This document shows positions 57,366 to 64,000 of a stretch of 64,000 nt of DNA, in pieces. Origin of the DNA: Clostridia bacterium (GTDB lineage: Bacteria; Bacillota; Clostridia; Christensenellales; Aristaeellaceae); the NCBI GenBank assembly GCA_017465155.1, contig JAFTWV010000016.1:22744-86743 (forward strand), read 5' to 3'. Position 1 is the first letter of the stretch, and each line of letters opens with the position of its first letter. Both the position numbers and the translations under genes were made by a program. A model generated the notes under the pieces. It did no database searches, was not told the origin of the DNA, and saw only the letters and a program-made list of their open reading frames with translations.

Positions 57366-57404
57366 AAAAACAGCGTGCACTGCAGTTTGCGGCGCACGCT
57401 GTTT
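57366..57404. terminator. Bidirectional terminator between the MazG-like and OFA genes
   Basis: AAACAGCGTGC and GCACGCTGTTT pair around a 15-nt loop; on the minus strand six T follow. Confidence 0.9.
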
Positions 57405-57415
57405 GATTCCTTGAA

Positions 57416-58708
57416 TTACTTGTCCTTCTTCTCGCCGCGCACCAGGAACAGGCTGCACAGCAGAGCAATGACATACATCACCAGCGTCACATACAGCACG
57501 GTCTGATAGCCGGTGGGGTTCACGGTGTTGCCCGCAATCTCGACCGCCGTACCGAACTTGCTGACGATCCAGTTGGCCATCTGGTTGCCGGTCAGGCCAG
57601 CGATCGCCCAGGCAGACAGGGTGATGCCATGGATGGCGGAGATGTTGCTCATGCCATAGTGATCGCTCAGCAGAGTGGGCACATTGGAGAAGCCGCCGCC
57701 GTAGCCCGCGTTGACCGCAAAGACCAGCGCCAGCACCAGCACCATCAGCACCGCATTGCCCGCAGAAGCGCCCACGATGCCCTGGGTCAGCACGACAGCC
57801 GCGGTCATTGCCAGAGACACGATGAAAATGAACTTGTACATGGTGTTGCGGCTCTTGAGCTTATCCGCAGCCGCAGACAGGAAGAAGCGGCCGCCGGCAT
57901 TGAACACCGCGCTCACGATGCCCAGCACAGCCACCATATCCGCCAGACCAATGGCCTTGAAGATCATCTTTTCCTGAGAGATCAGGGCCAGACCGCAGGT
58001 AATGTTCAGGTAGAACATCAGCCAGATGCCAACAAACACAACAGGCTTCTGCTTGATCACGTCGATCGCGCGGGCGCCCTTCTCCTGCTTGGCGGGCTCA
58101 TGCCAGTCAGCAGGCTTGGCCAGCAGAATGTGGCCGATGAACATCATCACAAAGTACACGCAGCCCAGGATGATGAACATCTTGTCCACGGTCATGGACT
58201 TCATCATCGCCTCCATGATGGGGGTGGCAATGGCCTTGGCCGCGCCGAAGCCCGCAACAGCCAGACCGGTAGCCAGGCCGGGCGTAGACTTGAACCACAG
58301 CATCAGCGTCTTGACAGGAGACAGATAACCGGTGCCCAGACCAACGCCCATGACGAAGCCGTAGCACACCAGAATACCGATCAGCGCCAGCGTGCTGCCC
58401 TGATTGGCATGGCCGTACATCATGAACAAACCGCTGCCGATCATACCGGCTGCAAAGCAGACAGCCGCGATCAGAGAAGAACGGTGGATATTCTTCTCCA
58501 CCACGCTGCCCAGGAAGGCAGCAGACATGCCCAGGAAGAAGATGGCCAGGCTGAACGCCCATTCCACATCGGACTTGGCATGACCCATGTACTCAGCAAT
58601 GTTCTGGCTGAAGGTGGACCAGCAGTACACAGTACCGATGCTGCAGTGCAGCAGCAGCGCGGGAATCGCGCCGCGGAGCCACTTGTTCTGACTCTTGATC
58701 TTAAACAT
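57416..58708 (-). CDS. MFS transporter of the OFA (oxalate/formate antiporter) family
   Basis: A 430-residue carrier with twelve membrane segments. The opening LRGAIPALLLHCSIGTVYCWSTFSQNIAEYMG is diagnostic for the OFA family, as are GFVMGVGLGTGYLSPVKTLMLWF and PGLATGLAVAGFGAAKAIATP in the first half; the second half has FNAGGRFFLSAAADKLKSRN and NAGYGGGFSNVPTLLSDHYG. Members exchange oxalate and formate, or carry other small carboxylates; substrate cannot be settled. A GGAAAGGG site precedes ATG 58708. A hairpin (58770-58795) lies in the leader. Confidence 0.93.
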   Translation of the reverse strand: MFKIKSQNKWLRGAIPALLLHCSIGTVYCWSTFSQNIAEYMGHAKSDVEWAFSLAIFFLGMSAAFLGSVVEKNIHRSSLIAAVCFAAGMIGSGLFMMYGHANQGSTLALIGILVCYGFVMGVGLGTGYLSPVKTLMLWFKSTPGLATGLAVAGFGAAKAIATPIMEAMMKSMTVDKMFIILGCVYFVMMFIGHILLAKPADWHEPAKQEKGARAIDVIKQKPVVFVGIWLMFYLNITCGLALISQEKMIFKAIGLADMVAVLGIVSAVFNAGGRFFLSAAADKLKSRNTMYKFIFIVSLAMTAAVVLTQGIVGASAGNAVLMVLVLALVFAVNAGYGGGFSNVPTLLSDHYGMSNISAIHGITLSAWAIAGLTGNQMANWIVSKFGTAVEIAGNTVNPTGYQTVLYVTLVMYVIALLCSLFLVRGEKKDK

Positions 58709-58769
58709 ATTCCCTTTCCTCTCCGCCCGATAGCAGTCGGAAATTACGGCTGTACAGGCATGAAATGTT

Positions 58770-58832
58770 CGGGGACGCATCAGCTTCCCCGAAGTCGGTG
58801 ATAATTATAGCGCATATTGCCGGAAATTGCAA
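58770..58832 (-). promoter_or_regulatory. Promoter and leader hairpin of the OFA transporter gene
   Basis: TTGCAA (58827-58832), 17 bp, TATAAT (58804-58809) on the minus strand, then TTCGGGGA/TCCCCGAA (58770-58795) in the early message, which may stabilise it. Confidence 0.75.
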
Positions 58833-58946
58833 TGTCCTCATTGGGAAATCATGCAGGAAATTCACAAGACGCCTCATCCATGAAAGGTCAGGCAAGTACG
58901 CTGTCATTCTCTCCGCTCCTGCCCAATCAGCCATACTGACGGCAAA

Positions 58947-58978
58947 GAGCCCGAAGACGTCCTCACGTCTCCGGGCTC
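58947..58978 (-). terminator. Terminator of the M15 peptidase pair
   Basis: GAGCCCG-AGACGT and ACGTCT-CGGGCTC form a 13-bp stem with a 4-nt loop; the minus-strand tail is TTTG. Confidence 0.85.
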
Positions 58979-59009
58979 CTGATGCGGTTTTCGGTGTCTC
59001 CGCATCCCA

Positions 59010-59858
59010 TCAATACCTGCTGTACTTATCTTCCGCCGACACCTGCACGAAGCCCTCCACCAGGAAGGACGGGCCGCCCGCAGCAAGGAACTCCTCCACC
59101 GCTGCCTGCAGCTGCATTTGGAACTCTTCCAGACACAAGCCGTTTTCCATGATGTAGGTTGCCGCAGGATTTCCCACATAGCGCAGATGCCACGGCTCGT
59201 AATTGATCTCCGTCAGGTCTTCCTTATCAGATGGGTAGCGGAGGATGAAGCCGAATTCCGCGCAGTGTGCAGCCATCCACTGGCATTCCGCTTCCTTGGC
59301 CATGTCCTCGTTCATGCCCCGGTCCGTCCAGTTTTTCGGCACCACGTCACAGCCAAGGCCAGTCTGATGGTCGCTTGCACCGGGCTTGGTGACCCAGCCG
59401 TCATCGTATCCATACTTTTCCAGTCGGTTTTCGTACATCACCGCCTGCTTATAATAGGAGCGGTAGCCACTCTTGAGGTACAGCTCATGACCGGCCGCGC
59501 GCGCGGCATCGCACAACGCCACCAGTGCTTCCGCGCACTCTCTTTGCAGCTGCCACGTGCCATCGACCATCCGCACGCCGCCGGAGGTATTGTTGCCGTC
59601 CTTATCCAGCTTCAGCTTCTTCATTTCCACCAGATCGTCCGGCACATAGTCATCCGAGAGGAACATGTGCTTGTTTACCATGAAGATCGTGTCAGGATCC
59701 ATTTCCATCGGATCGATGGGGAAATTCCACGGCACGTTATTGTAGGTAATCATCACAACTCCCGCGATATCCGCAATGGAGCTGTCCTCTTCTGAAAGCG
59801 CCGTCACCATTGTTCCGGCCATGCACAGCGCCGCCAGCAGGCAAAGCAGCTTTTTCAT
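59010..59858 (-). CDS. D-alanyl-D-alanine carboxypeptidase, VanY/M15B type
   Basis: A 282-residue exported zinc peptidase trimming peptidoglycan stem peptides. Signal peptide MKKLLCLLAALCMAGTMVTALS. The M15 domain shows LYLKSGYRSYYKQ, PGASDHQTGLGCDV (zinc His and Asp), and INYEPWHLRYVG (catalytic Glu and zinc His). A preceding region of about 90 residues (NVPWNFPIDPMEMDPDTIFMVNKH) includes the usual VN-K substrate loop start. A C-terminal helix of about 55 residues follows. It overlaps the upstream M15 gene by 4 bp (ATGA), so the two are translated together. Confidence 0.94.
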   Translation of the reverse strand: MKKLLCLLAALCMAGTMVTALSEEDSSIADIAGVVMITYNNVPWNFPIDPMEMDPDTIFMVNKHMFLSDDYVPDDLVEMKKLKLDKDGNNTSGGVRMVDGTWQLQRECAEALVALCDAARAAGHELYLKSGYRSYYKQAVMYENRLEKYGYDDGWVTKPGASDHQTGLGCDVVPKNWTDRGMNEDMAKEAECQWMAAHCAEFGFILRYPSDKEDLTEINYEPWHLRYVGNPAATYIMENGLCLEEFQMQLQAAVEEFLAAGGPSFLVEGFVQVSAEDKYSRY

Positions 59859-60547
59859 TCAGCATTTTCCTCCTGTCCCAGGACAATATCGATCAGCGTT
59901 TCCTGCCGCAGCATCAGCAGGTAGGTTTCCAGCGGAATGTTGGCTTCATGGATGAGCCGGGCATTTTCCTTTCCCACATAGCGCACATGCCACGGCTCGA
60001 ATTTATAGCCGGTGACATCCTCCCAGCCCTCCTGATATCGCAGGATGAAGCCGTATTCCCAGCAGTGCTCCGCAACCCATTTGCCGCCCTTTGTTCTGCC
60101 AAAGGAAGCAGACAGGTTCTCCTTGCTCTTCTGGCCCACGTCCATCGCAAGGCCCAGCTGATGCTCGCTCGCGCCGGGACGGGCAACATATTCGTCCGCC
60201 TTTTTCTTGCTGCCGGTGCTGTCTACCTTGTTGCTGTAAATTGTGGCCTGCCGCTGGTAGCTCCGATAGCCGCTGACAGCCTTGAGGGTCACGCCGGCGT
60301 CCTCCTTGCAGGCCGCGAACATCTCTTCCAGCGCTGCTGCAGCGTCCGCACGCATATCCTGCAGCTGTCCAGGCACCTGCGCCTTGATGGTATCCGGCTC
60401 GTAATACCGGCTCACACGCCACTGACGGTTCTGCAAAAACAGCAAACCGTTCACATCATTATGAGGCGCCGCCGCAAACAGGGACGAGCTGATGATCATC
60501 GTCCCGGCCGTCGCCAGGGACAACAGCTGCTCCAGCAAAGCCGCCAT
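59855..60547 (-). CDS. Second M15B D,D-carboxypeptidase-like protein
   Basis: A 230-residue M15B peptidase paralogous to its downstream neighbour. An N-terminal hydrophobic stretch (about 8-27) without a strong basic end may act as signal or anchor. The catalytic set is intact: AVSGYRSYQRQ, PGASEHQLGLAMDV (zinc His/Asp) and YKFEPWHVRYVG (Glu, His). It is shorter than the other copy by about 50 residues, mostly at the N-terminus. AGGAGGG before the ATG at 60547. The tandem, overlapping arrangement suggests joint cell-wall trimming, perhaps tied to spore cortex work given the nearby spore genes. Confidence 0.92.
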   Translation of the reverse strand: MAALLEQLLSLATAGTMIISSSLFAAAPHNDVNGLLFLQNRQWRVSRYYEPDTIKAQVPGQLQDMRADAAAALEEMFAACKEDAGVTLKAVSGYRSYQRQATIYSNKVDSTGSKKKADEYVARPGASEHQLGLAMDVGQKSKENLSASFGRTKGGKWVAEHCWEYGFILRYQEGWEDVTGYKFEPWHVRYVGKENARLIHEANIPLETYLLMLRQETLIDIVLGQEENAE

Positions 60548-60582
60548 ACTGCGCCCTCCTTCATCATCAAATTCTGCCTTCT

Positions 60583-60610
60583 ATTATACCGCATCTTGCA
60601 CGACATGCAA
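60583..60610 (-). promoter_or_regulatory. Promoter of the M15 peptidase pair
   Basis: TTGCAT (60605-60610), 16 bp, TATAAT (60583-60588) on the minus strand. Confidence 0.65.
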
Positions 60611-60686
60611 GGGTACCCGGTGTAAATTTTTCATGATTGCTCTGCGTCATCCCTGCGCACAATACGGCACGAGGAGGTGAAGCATC

Positions 60687-61298
60687 GTGAAAAAGACCCT
60701 TTTGACCCTGACGCTTCTCGGCGCATCTGTGCTGACAGGCTGTACCGCCGGCCCGGACATGACCACCGCAACCAACGCCCCGACCCAAACCGTCACCACA
60801 TCCCCTACCACATCGCCTGACCTGATTCCCGGTATGGACGGCATGGACGGGATCGACGGCATGGACAACAGCGACGGCTCCGACGGCCTTGGCAGCACGG
60901 ACGGATCAGCACTGCCCAACATCACCGCTGTCCCGGATGCAACGGGCGTCACATCCATGGATAAGGCGCGCCGCGTTGTCGAGCAAATCGAGGACGAGCT
61001 GGAGCGTTTGTCCGAGGTGGACGACGCACAGGTCATCATCGCCGGCAGCAAAGCCGCCGTCGGCCTTGAATTCGACGACCAGTACCAGGGCGGCGTCGAC
61101 GACCGTCTGCGCGGCATCGTCAAGGATCGTATCGACAGCGTGATTTCGGGCATTTCCACCATTGCCGTGACGGCCGACAAGACCGTCATGGACGCCATCG
61201 AGGCCCTTGGCGACAAGCTGGAAACCATGTCTGACATGACCGCTCTGCAAAGCGATCTTGACGCGATTATCAAAAAGATCGAAGCCGCAAAGGCATAA
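60687..61298 (+). CDS. YhcN/YlaJ-family sporulation lipoprotein
   Basis: A 203-residue lipoprotein. The signal KKTLLTLTLLGASVLTGC ends in a clear lipobox (LTGC). A Thr/Ser/Pro linker and a Met-Asp-Gly repeat (GMDGMDGIDGMDNSDGSDG) come next, then the YhcN-like domain (about 90-203): KARRVVEQIEDELERLSEVDDAQVIIAGSKAAVGLEFDDQY and later VISGISTIAVTADKTVMDAI. Relatives sit at the inner spore or forespore membrane in Bacillus. It starts with GTG at 60687 behind GAGGAGGTG. The MDG repeat is unusual and may bind cations. The downstream SASP genes support a sporulation context. Confidence 0.88.
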   Translation: MKKTLLTLTLLGASVLTGCTAGPDMTTATNAPTQTVTTSPTTSPDLIPGMDGMDGIDGMDNSDGSDGLGSTDGSALPNITAVPDATGVTSMDKARRVVEQIEDELERLSEVDDAQVIIAGSKAAVGLEFDDQYQGGVDDRLRGIVKDRIDSVISGISTIAVTADKTVMDAIEALGDKLETMSDMTALQSDLDAIIKKIEAAKA

Positions 61299-61326
61299 TC
61301 GCGCCAACGCTGCATATCCTGTACAG

Positions 61327-61370
61327 GCAGCCCCAAGCTGCGTCCGATTCGGGCGCGGCTGTTTTTTCGG
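61327..61370 (+). terminator. Probable terminator of the lipoprotein gene
   Basis: CAGCC and GGCTG pair over an internally structured loop and are followed by TTTTTTCGG. The stem is short, so this is tentative. Confidence 0.45.
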
Positions 61371-61532
61371 ATGGCCTTCCCCGGCACGTACTGCGATATA
61401 TCCGCTCCTTTTCGCCCGGCTGCATGCCGTCCGGCTGCGAACCGGAGTCATCGCTGTGCGCGACGCAGCTTGTCATCCGCCTCGAAACCGGGCTTTCCGT
61501 CGGAGCGTTCACGGCATGACGCGTCCTGCAGC

Positions 61533-61560
61533 AGAGAGGGGGCTTCTCCCTCTCTTTTTG
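61533..61560 (+). terminator. Strong orphan terminator
   Basis: AGAGAGGG and CCCTCTCT pair around a 7-nt loop and are followed by TTTTTGG. No convincing gene ends just before it, so either the lipoprotein transcript reads this far or an unseen RNA is made from 61371-61532. The rest of 61561-61760 holds no gene that I can support. Confidence 0.8.
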
Positions 61561-61780
61561 GCTTTCCTTCCTTGCTGCACGCAATTTAGCTCGGATCCGT
61601 GATTTTGTCGCATTCTGCATCGCTGCTGGAAACAGAACAAGCCATTACCAGCGTATCTGCCGCCTAACTGCGCACAATACCTACCGAGACAAGCAAAGAG
61701 CGTCGCGTACAACGGCCGGGACAGCCAGCGTACACCCGCTCAGCGGCTGTCTCGGAAAAAGGAGCAGGAGGTGACAAGCA

Positions 61781-61987
61781 ATGAGCAATCAGAAGTCGAA
61801 CTCCCAGATGGTTCCCGAAGCCCGCGGCGCACTGAACAACATGAAGTACGAGATCGCCCGCGAGCTGGGCGTTAACCTCAAGCAGGGCTACAACGGCGAT
61901 CTGTCCAGCCGTGAAAACGGCTACGTGGGCGGTTACATGGTGAAGCGCCTGATCGAGCAGGCCGAGCGCCAGATGGCCGGTAAGTAA
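61781..61987 (+). CDS. Alpha/beta-type small acid-soluble spore protein
   Basis: A 68-residue DNA-coating protein of the dormant spore core. MVPEARGALNNMKYEIARELGVNL holds the GPR protease cleavage site (E-I-A), and GDLSSRENGYVGGYMVKRLIEQAERQMAGK is the conserved DNA-binding half. Length is normal for the class. AGGAGG lies 11 bp before the ATG, preceded by a longer purine-rich run. The neighbouring gene encodes a second member with an identical C-terminal region. Forespore (sigma-G) expression is expected from the family; I could not place a sigma-G promoter with confidence. Confidence 0.95.
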   Translation: MSNQKSNSQMVPEARGALNNMKYEIARELGVNLKQGYNGDLSSRENGYVGGYMVKRLIEQAERQMAGK

Positions 61988-62110
61988 GTCCCTCCCTTTA
62001 CAGGGAAAAACGCTCCCTGGTCAACCGACGCGGGAGCAGCCTGAAGGACGGTCAGCAGCCGCCCGCCCCGATTCGCGGGATCAACCAATTTTTGAAGGAG
62101 GACTTTTCCG

Positions 62111-62392
62111 ATGTATATGAACAACAATCAGCAGAATCAGAACCAGTATCAGAATCAGGCCCAGGCCCCCGTCAACACCAACAACAACGCCAACAGCAAC
62201 CAGCAGGGCGCGATGGTTCCCGAAGCCCGTCAGGCGCTGGATAACATGAAGTACGAGATCGCCGGTGAGCTGGGCATCAACCTCAAGCAGGGCTACAACG
62301 GCGACCTTCCTTCCCGTCAGGCAGGTTATATCGGCGGTTACATGGTGAAGCGCCTGATCGAGCAGGCCGAGCGCCAGATGGCCGGCAAGTAA
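62111..62392 (+). CDS. Alpha/beta-type small acid-soluble spore protein with an Asn/Gln-rich N-terminal extension
   Basis: A 93-residue SASP. The last 60 residues (MVPEARQALDNMKYEIAGELGINLKQ through LIEQAERQMAGK) nearly repeat the upstream protein, including the E-I-A cleavage site and GDLPSRQAGYIGGYMVKR. The first 33 residues (NNNQQNQNQYQNQAQAPVNTNNNANSNQQ) are almost only N and Q, which is longer than in most SASPs. GAAGGAGG sits before the ATG. The end of each gene is identical over more than 40 bp, indicating duplication. A GCTCCC/GGGAGC hairpin lies between the two genes. Confidence 0.95.
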   Translation: MYMNNNQQNQNQYQNQAQAPVNTNNNANSNQQGAMVPEARQALDNMKYEIAGELGINLKQGYNGDLPSRQAGYIGGYMVKRLIEQAERQMAGK

Positions 62393-62450
62393 GCGAGTTG
62401 CAGCACTCGTTTCACTGACGCACTCTGACCCCGACGATGTACATATGCAA

Positions 62451-62492
62451 AACAGGCCTTGCCGCTCGCTTCATGCACCGGCAGGGCCTGTT
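62451..62492. terminator. Bidirectional terminator between the SASP and GNAT genes
   Basis: AACAGGCCTTGCCG and CGGCAGGGCCTGTT form a 14-bp stem with one mismatch; the minus-strand tail is TTTTG. Confidence 0.82.
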
Positions 62493-62509
62493 CATATTGT
62501 GCAGCATGT

Positions 62510-63052
62510 TCATTCTGTAACGATGCCGCGCGAGTTCCAGCGTACAACGGTCTGATATCCCAGCCGGGCATACCAGTGCCCAACATGGGTATAGTGGATG
62601 TAGCTCATATCAAATCCGGCGTCCTTCAGCATGGCGGTCGCCTTCTGAACCATCTTCAGGCCGATCCCCTGCTTCCGGCAGCGGGGAATCGTCCCCACAC
62701 AGCCCGGACCGCCGATGCGCATTCCTTCATAAACGCCGAATTCATCCAGCAGACAGAAGCTGACCACCTGATCGCCCTCAAAGGCGCAGTATACCTGATC
62801 CCCCTCGTTGAAATATTCAGTCCAGTCATCCTCAACTTCGCGAATGACCTCATGCAGCGCTGCCATATCTCCCCTGTACAGGCCAAAGGTGATGTGCGCC
62901 GGACAAGCAAGCGCCACCGCATCCTCCGAGAAGGTCCGCAGGTCAAGAATCTGTTCATCGAAGATATCCTCTGCAGGCAGGCTGCGGATGTGCTCCGATG
63001 CGAAAAAGTCCGGTTGCAGCTGGGTAAACACATCCGCATAATCAAGCGGCAT
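62510..63052 (-). CDS. GNAT-family N-acetyltransferase
   Basis: A 180-residue acetyl-CoA-dependent transferase. FEGDQVVSFCLLDEFG forms beta4, and CVGTIPRCRKQGIGLKMVQKATAMLKDAGF (about 119-148) is motif A with R-x-x-G-x-G/A binding of CoA; YIHYTHVGHWYARLGYQ is motif B. The N-terminal 70 residues are not standard and may bind substrate. Substrate unknown. AAGGAGG lies 8 bp before the ATG. It is transcribed after the phosphofructokinase terminator and probably has a promoter within that region or is reached by read-through. Confidence 0.9.
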   Translation of the reverse strand: MPLDYADVFTQLQPDFFASEHIRSLPAEDIFDEQILDLRTFSEDAVALACPAHITFGLYRGDMAALHEVIREVEDDWTEYFNEGDQVYCAFEGDQVVSFCLLDEFGVYEGMRIGGPGCVGTIPRCRKQGIGLKMVQKATAMLKDAGFDMSYIHYTHVGHWYARLGYQTVVRWNSRGIVTE

Positions 63053-63074
63053 AAAGATTCCTCCTTGTCAAAAA

Positions 63075-63104
63075 CGGGCCCTGCCAATACGCTGGCAGAG
63101 CCCG
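63075..63104 (-). terminator. Terminator of the phosphofructokinase gene
   Basis: CGGGC-CTGCCA and TGGCAG-GCCCG pair on the minus strand, with TTTTTG following. Confidence 0.92.
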
Positions 63105-63117
63105 CTGCGGATGCTTA

Positions 63118-64000
63118 TCAGTCGCCGAAGGAAATGCCCATATCCTTCGCCGTGATGATCATCTGATGATCCTCCGGCACCAGCTTCGGTACGCCGGCGA
63201 TGTCGGAAAGCTTGTTATGAGTGATTTCATTGCCCTTGAGTGCTACGGTCACACCGAACACGCCGTCGCGGATCAGCTCTGCTGCATGCACGCCGAACTG
63301 CGTCGAAAGCACGCGGTCATAAGCATTGGGGCTGCCGCCGCGCTGGATATGACCAGGCACGACGCTGCGAGCCTCCACGCCAACCAGCTCACGCAGCTGC
63401 TGCGCCACATAGGCGCTGGCAGAGAAATGCTCAGCAGCACGCTTGGCCTCGCGTTCCTTCTTCTTCATCTTGGCTTCCTCAGGGGTCATAGCGCCCTCAG
63501 CCACGGCAATGATGGTGAAGCCCTTGGAGGACTTGGCGCGCGCCTCGGCGACCTTGGCCACCTTCTTGATGTCATAGGGAATCTCCGGCAGCAGGATCAC
63601 GTCCGCTCCGCCCGCAACGCCCGAGTACAGCGTCAGCCAGCCCGCCTTGTTGCCCATGATCTCAATAACCATGCAGCGGCCGTGGCTGGCAGCGGTGGTG
63701 TGAATGCGGTCGATCACATCGGTGGCAATATCCAGCGTAGTGTGGAAGCCGAAGGTGAAGTCGGTGCCGTACAGGTCATTGTCAATGGTCTTGGGCAGAC
63801 CGATGACGTTCAGGCCTTCCTCGGACAGGAGGTTGGCGGTCTTATGGGTGCCGTTGCCGCCCAGGGTCACCAGGCAGTCCAGCTTGAGATCCTTGTAGGT
63901 CTTCTTCATCGCGGCGACCTTGTCCACCTTGTCCTCGCCGATCTTGCGCATGTCGCGGAAGGGCGTGCGGGCGGTGCCCAGGATCGTGCCTCCCAGGGTG
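63118..64000 (-). CDS. pfkA: 6-phosphofructokinase, C-terminal part (runs off the window)
   Basis: The last 293 residues of a phosphofructokinase that makes fructose 1,6-bisphosphate. GGTILGTARTPFR lies at the cut edge; then LVTLGGNGTHKTANLL, GLPKTIDNDLYGTDFTFGFHTTLD (catalytic T-I-D-N-D), IMGNKAGWLTLYSG and PGHIQRGGSPNAYDR. The two residues known to set phosphodonor use are Gly in GGNGT and Lys in PKTIDND, the mixed pattern seen in ATP-using actinobacterial-type enzymes rather than the Asp/Lys of PPi enzymes; this is a prediction. The start and first part are outside the window. Confidence 0.93.
   Translation of the reverse strand, partial: TLGGTILGTARTPFRDMRKIGEDKVDKVAAMKKTYKDLKLDCLVTLGGNGTHKTANLLSEEGLNVIGLPKTIDNDLYGTDFTFGFHTTLDIATDVIDRIHTTAASHGRCMVIEIMGNKAGWLTLYSGVAGGADVILLPEIPYDIKKVAKVAEARAKSSKGFTIIAVAEGAMTPEEAKMKKKEREAKRAAEHFSASAYVAQQLRELVGVEARSVVPGHIQRGGSPNAYDRVLSTQFGVHAAELIRDGVFGVTVALKGNEITHNKLSDIAGVPKLVPEDHQMIITAKDMGISFGD

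Overview
The window looks like the chromosome of a GC-rich, spore-forming, anaerobic member of the Clostridia (Bacillota), probably from a gut or rumen. Two alpha/beta-type small acid-soluble spore proteins and a YhcN-like sporulation lipoprotein (60.7-62.4 kb) point to endospores. Standard sigma-A promoters with 17-bp spacers, strong GGAGG ribosome sites, a CtsR operator, an OFA-type MFS carrier and a set of plant-glycan enzymes fit this placement. No tRNA, rRNA, CRISPR array, transposase or prophage was seen. Many genes have very long open frames opposite them, caused by strong third-position G/C bias; these are not annotated.

Layout. 0-4.1 kb: truncated serC, a small zinc-ribbon gene behind a structured leader, an Xre regulator, a small helical protein, a GH43-type hydrolase and the hibernation factor hpf. 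4.4-9.8 kb: a methyltransferase, cellobiose phosphorylase (GH94), a metallo-hydrolase with a likely 3' frameshift, and holA. 9.9-16.2 kb: a secreted SH3-like protein, dipeptidase PepV, a DUF5412-like protein, a GH42 beta-galactosidase and a palindrome-rich intergenic element. 16.2-24.5 kb: NimA-like flavoprotein, ABC-F ATPase, an S51 peptidase/LarA-like/cyclophilin operon, an aminopeptidase P and a fucose-isomerase-fold protein. 24.6-35.2 kb: frameshifted sialidase, secreted metallo-hydrolase, GH127 beta-L-arabinofuranosidase, an Xre/TM2 divergent pair, xthA, a clan GH-A-like hydrolase, a second (long) aminopeptidase P and cysE. 35.3-39.4 kb: a sugar kinase, DUF3737 and CrtO-like gene block flanked by about 0.4-kb inverted repeats. 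39.6-46.2 kb: an LplB/LplC-type sugar ABC import operon led by an unrecognised secreted repeat protein. 46.6-51.8 kb: a methionine operon (metH activation protein, metH, metA, amidohydrolase). 51.9-64 kb: nucleotidyltransferase/TraX pair, PDZ protein, two-component system, Hsp20, MazG-like protein, OFA transporter, two overlapping M15 peptidases, spore proteins, a GNAT acetyltransferase and a truncated phosphofructokinase.

How the genes work together. The GH43, GH94, GH42, sialidase, GH127 and GH-A-like enzymes plus the ABC importer would depolymerise plant or mucin glycans, import oligosaccharides and phosphorolyse or isomerise the products for glycolysis (sugar kinase, phosphofructokinase). 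LacI/CcpA-type operator-like palindromes lie at the promoters of the GH94 gene, the GH127 gene and the ABC operon, which suggests shared sugar control. Two reading frames appear to be broken by single-base deletions (near 8.72 kb and 25.69 kb); these could be true mutations or sequence errors.
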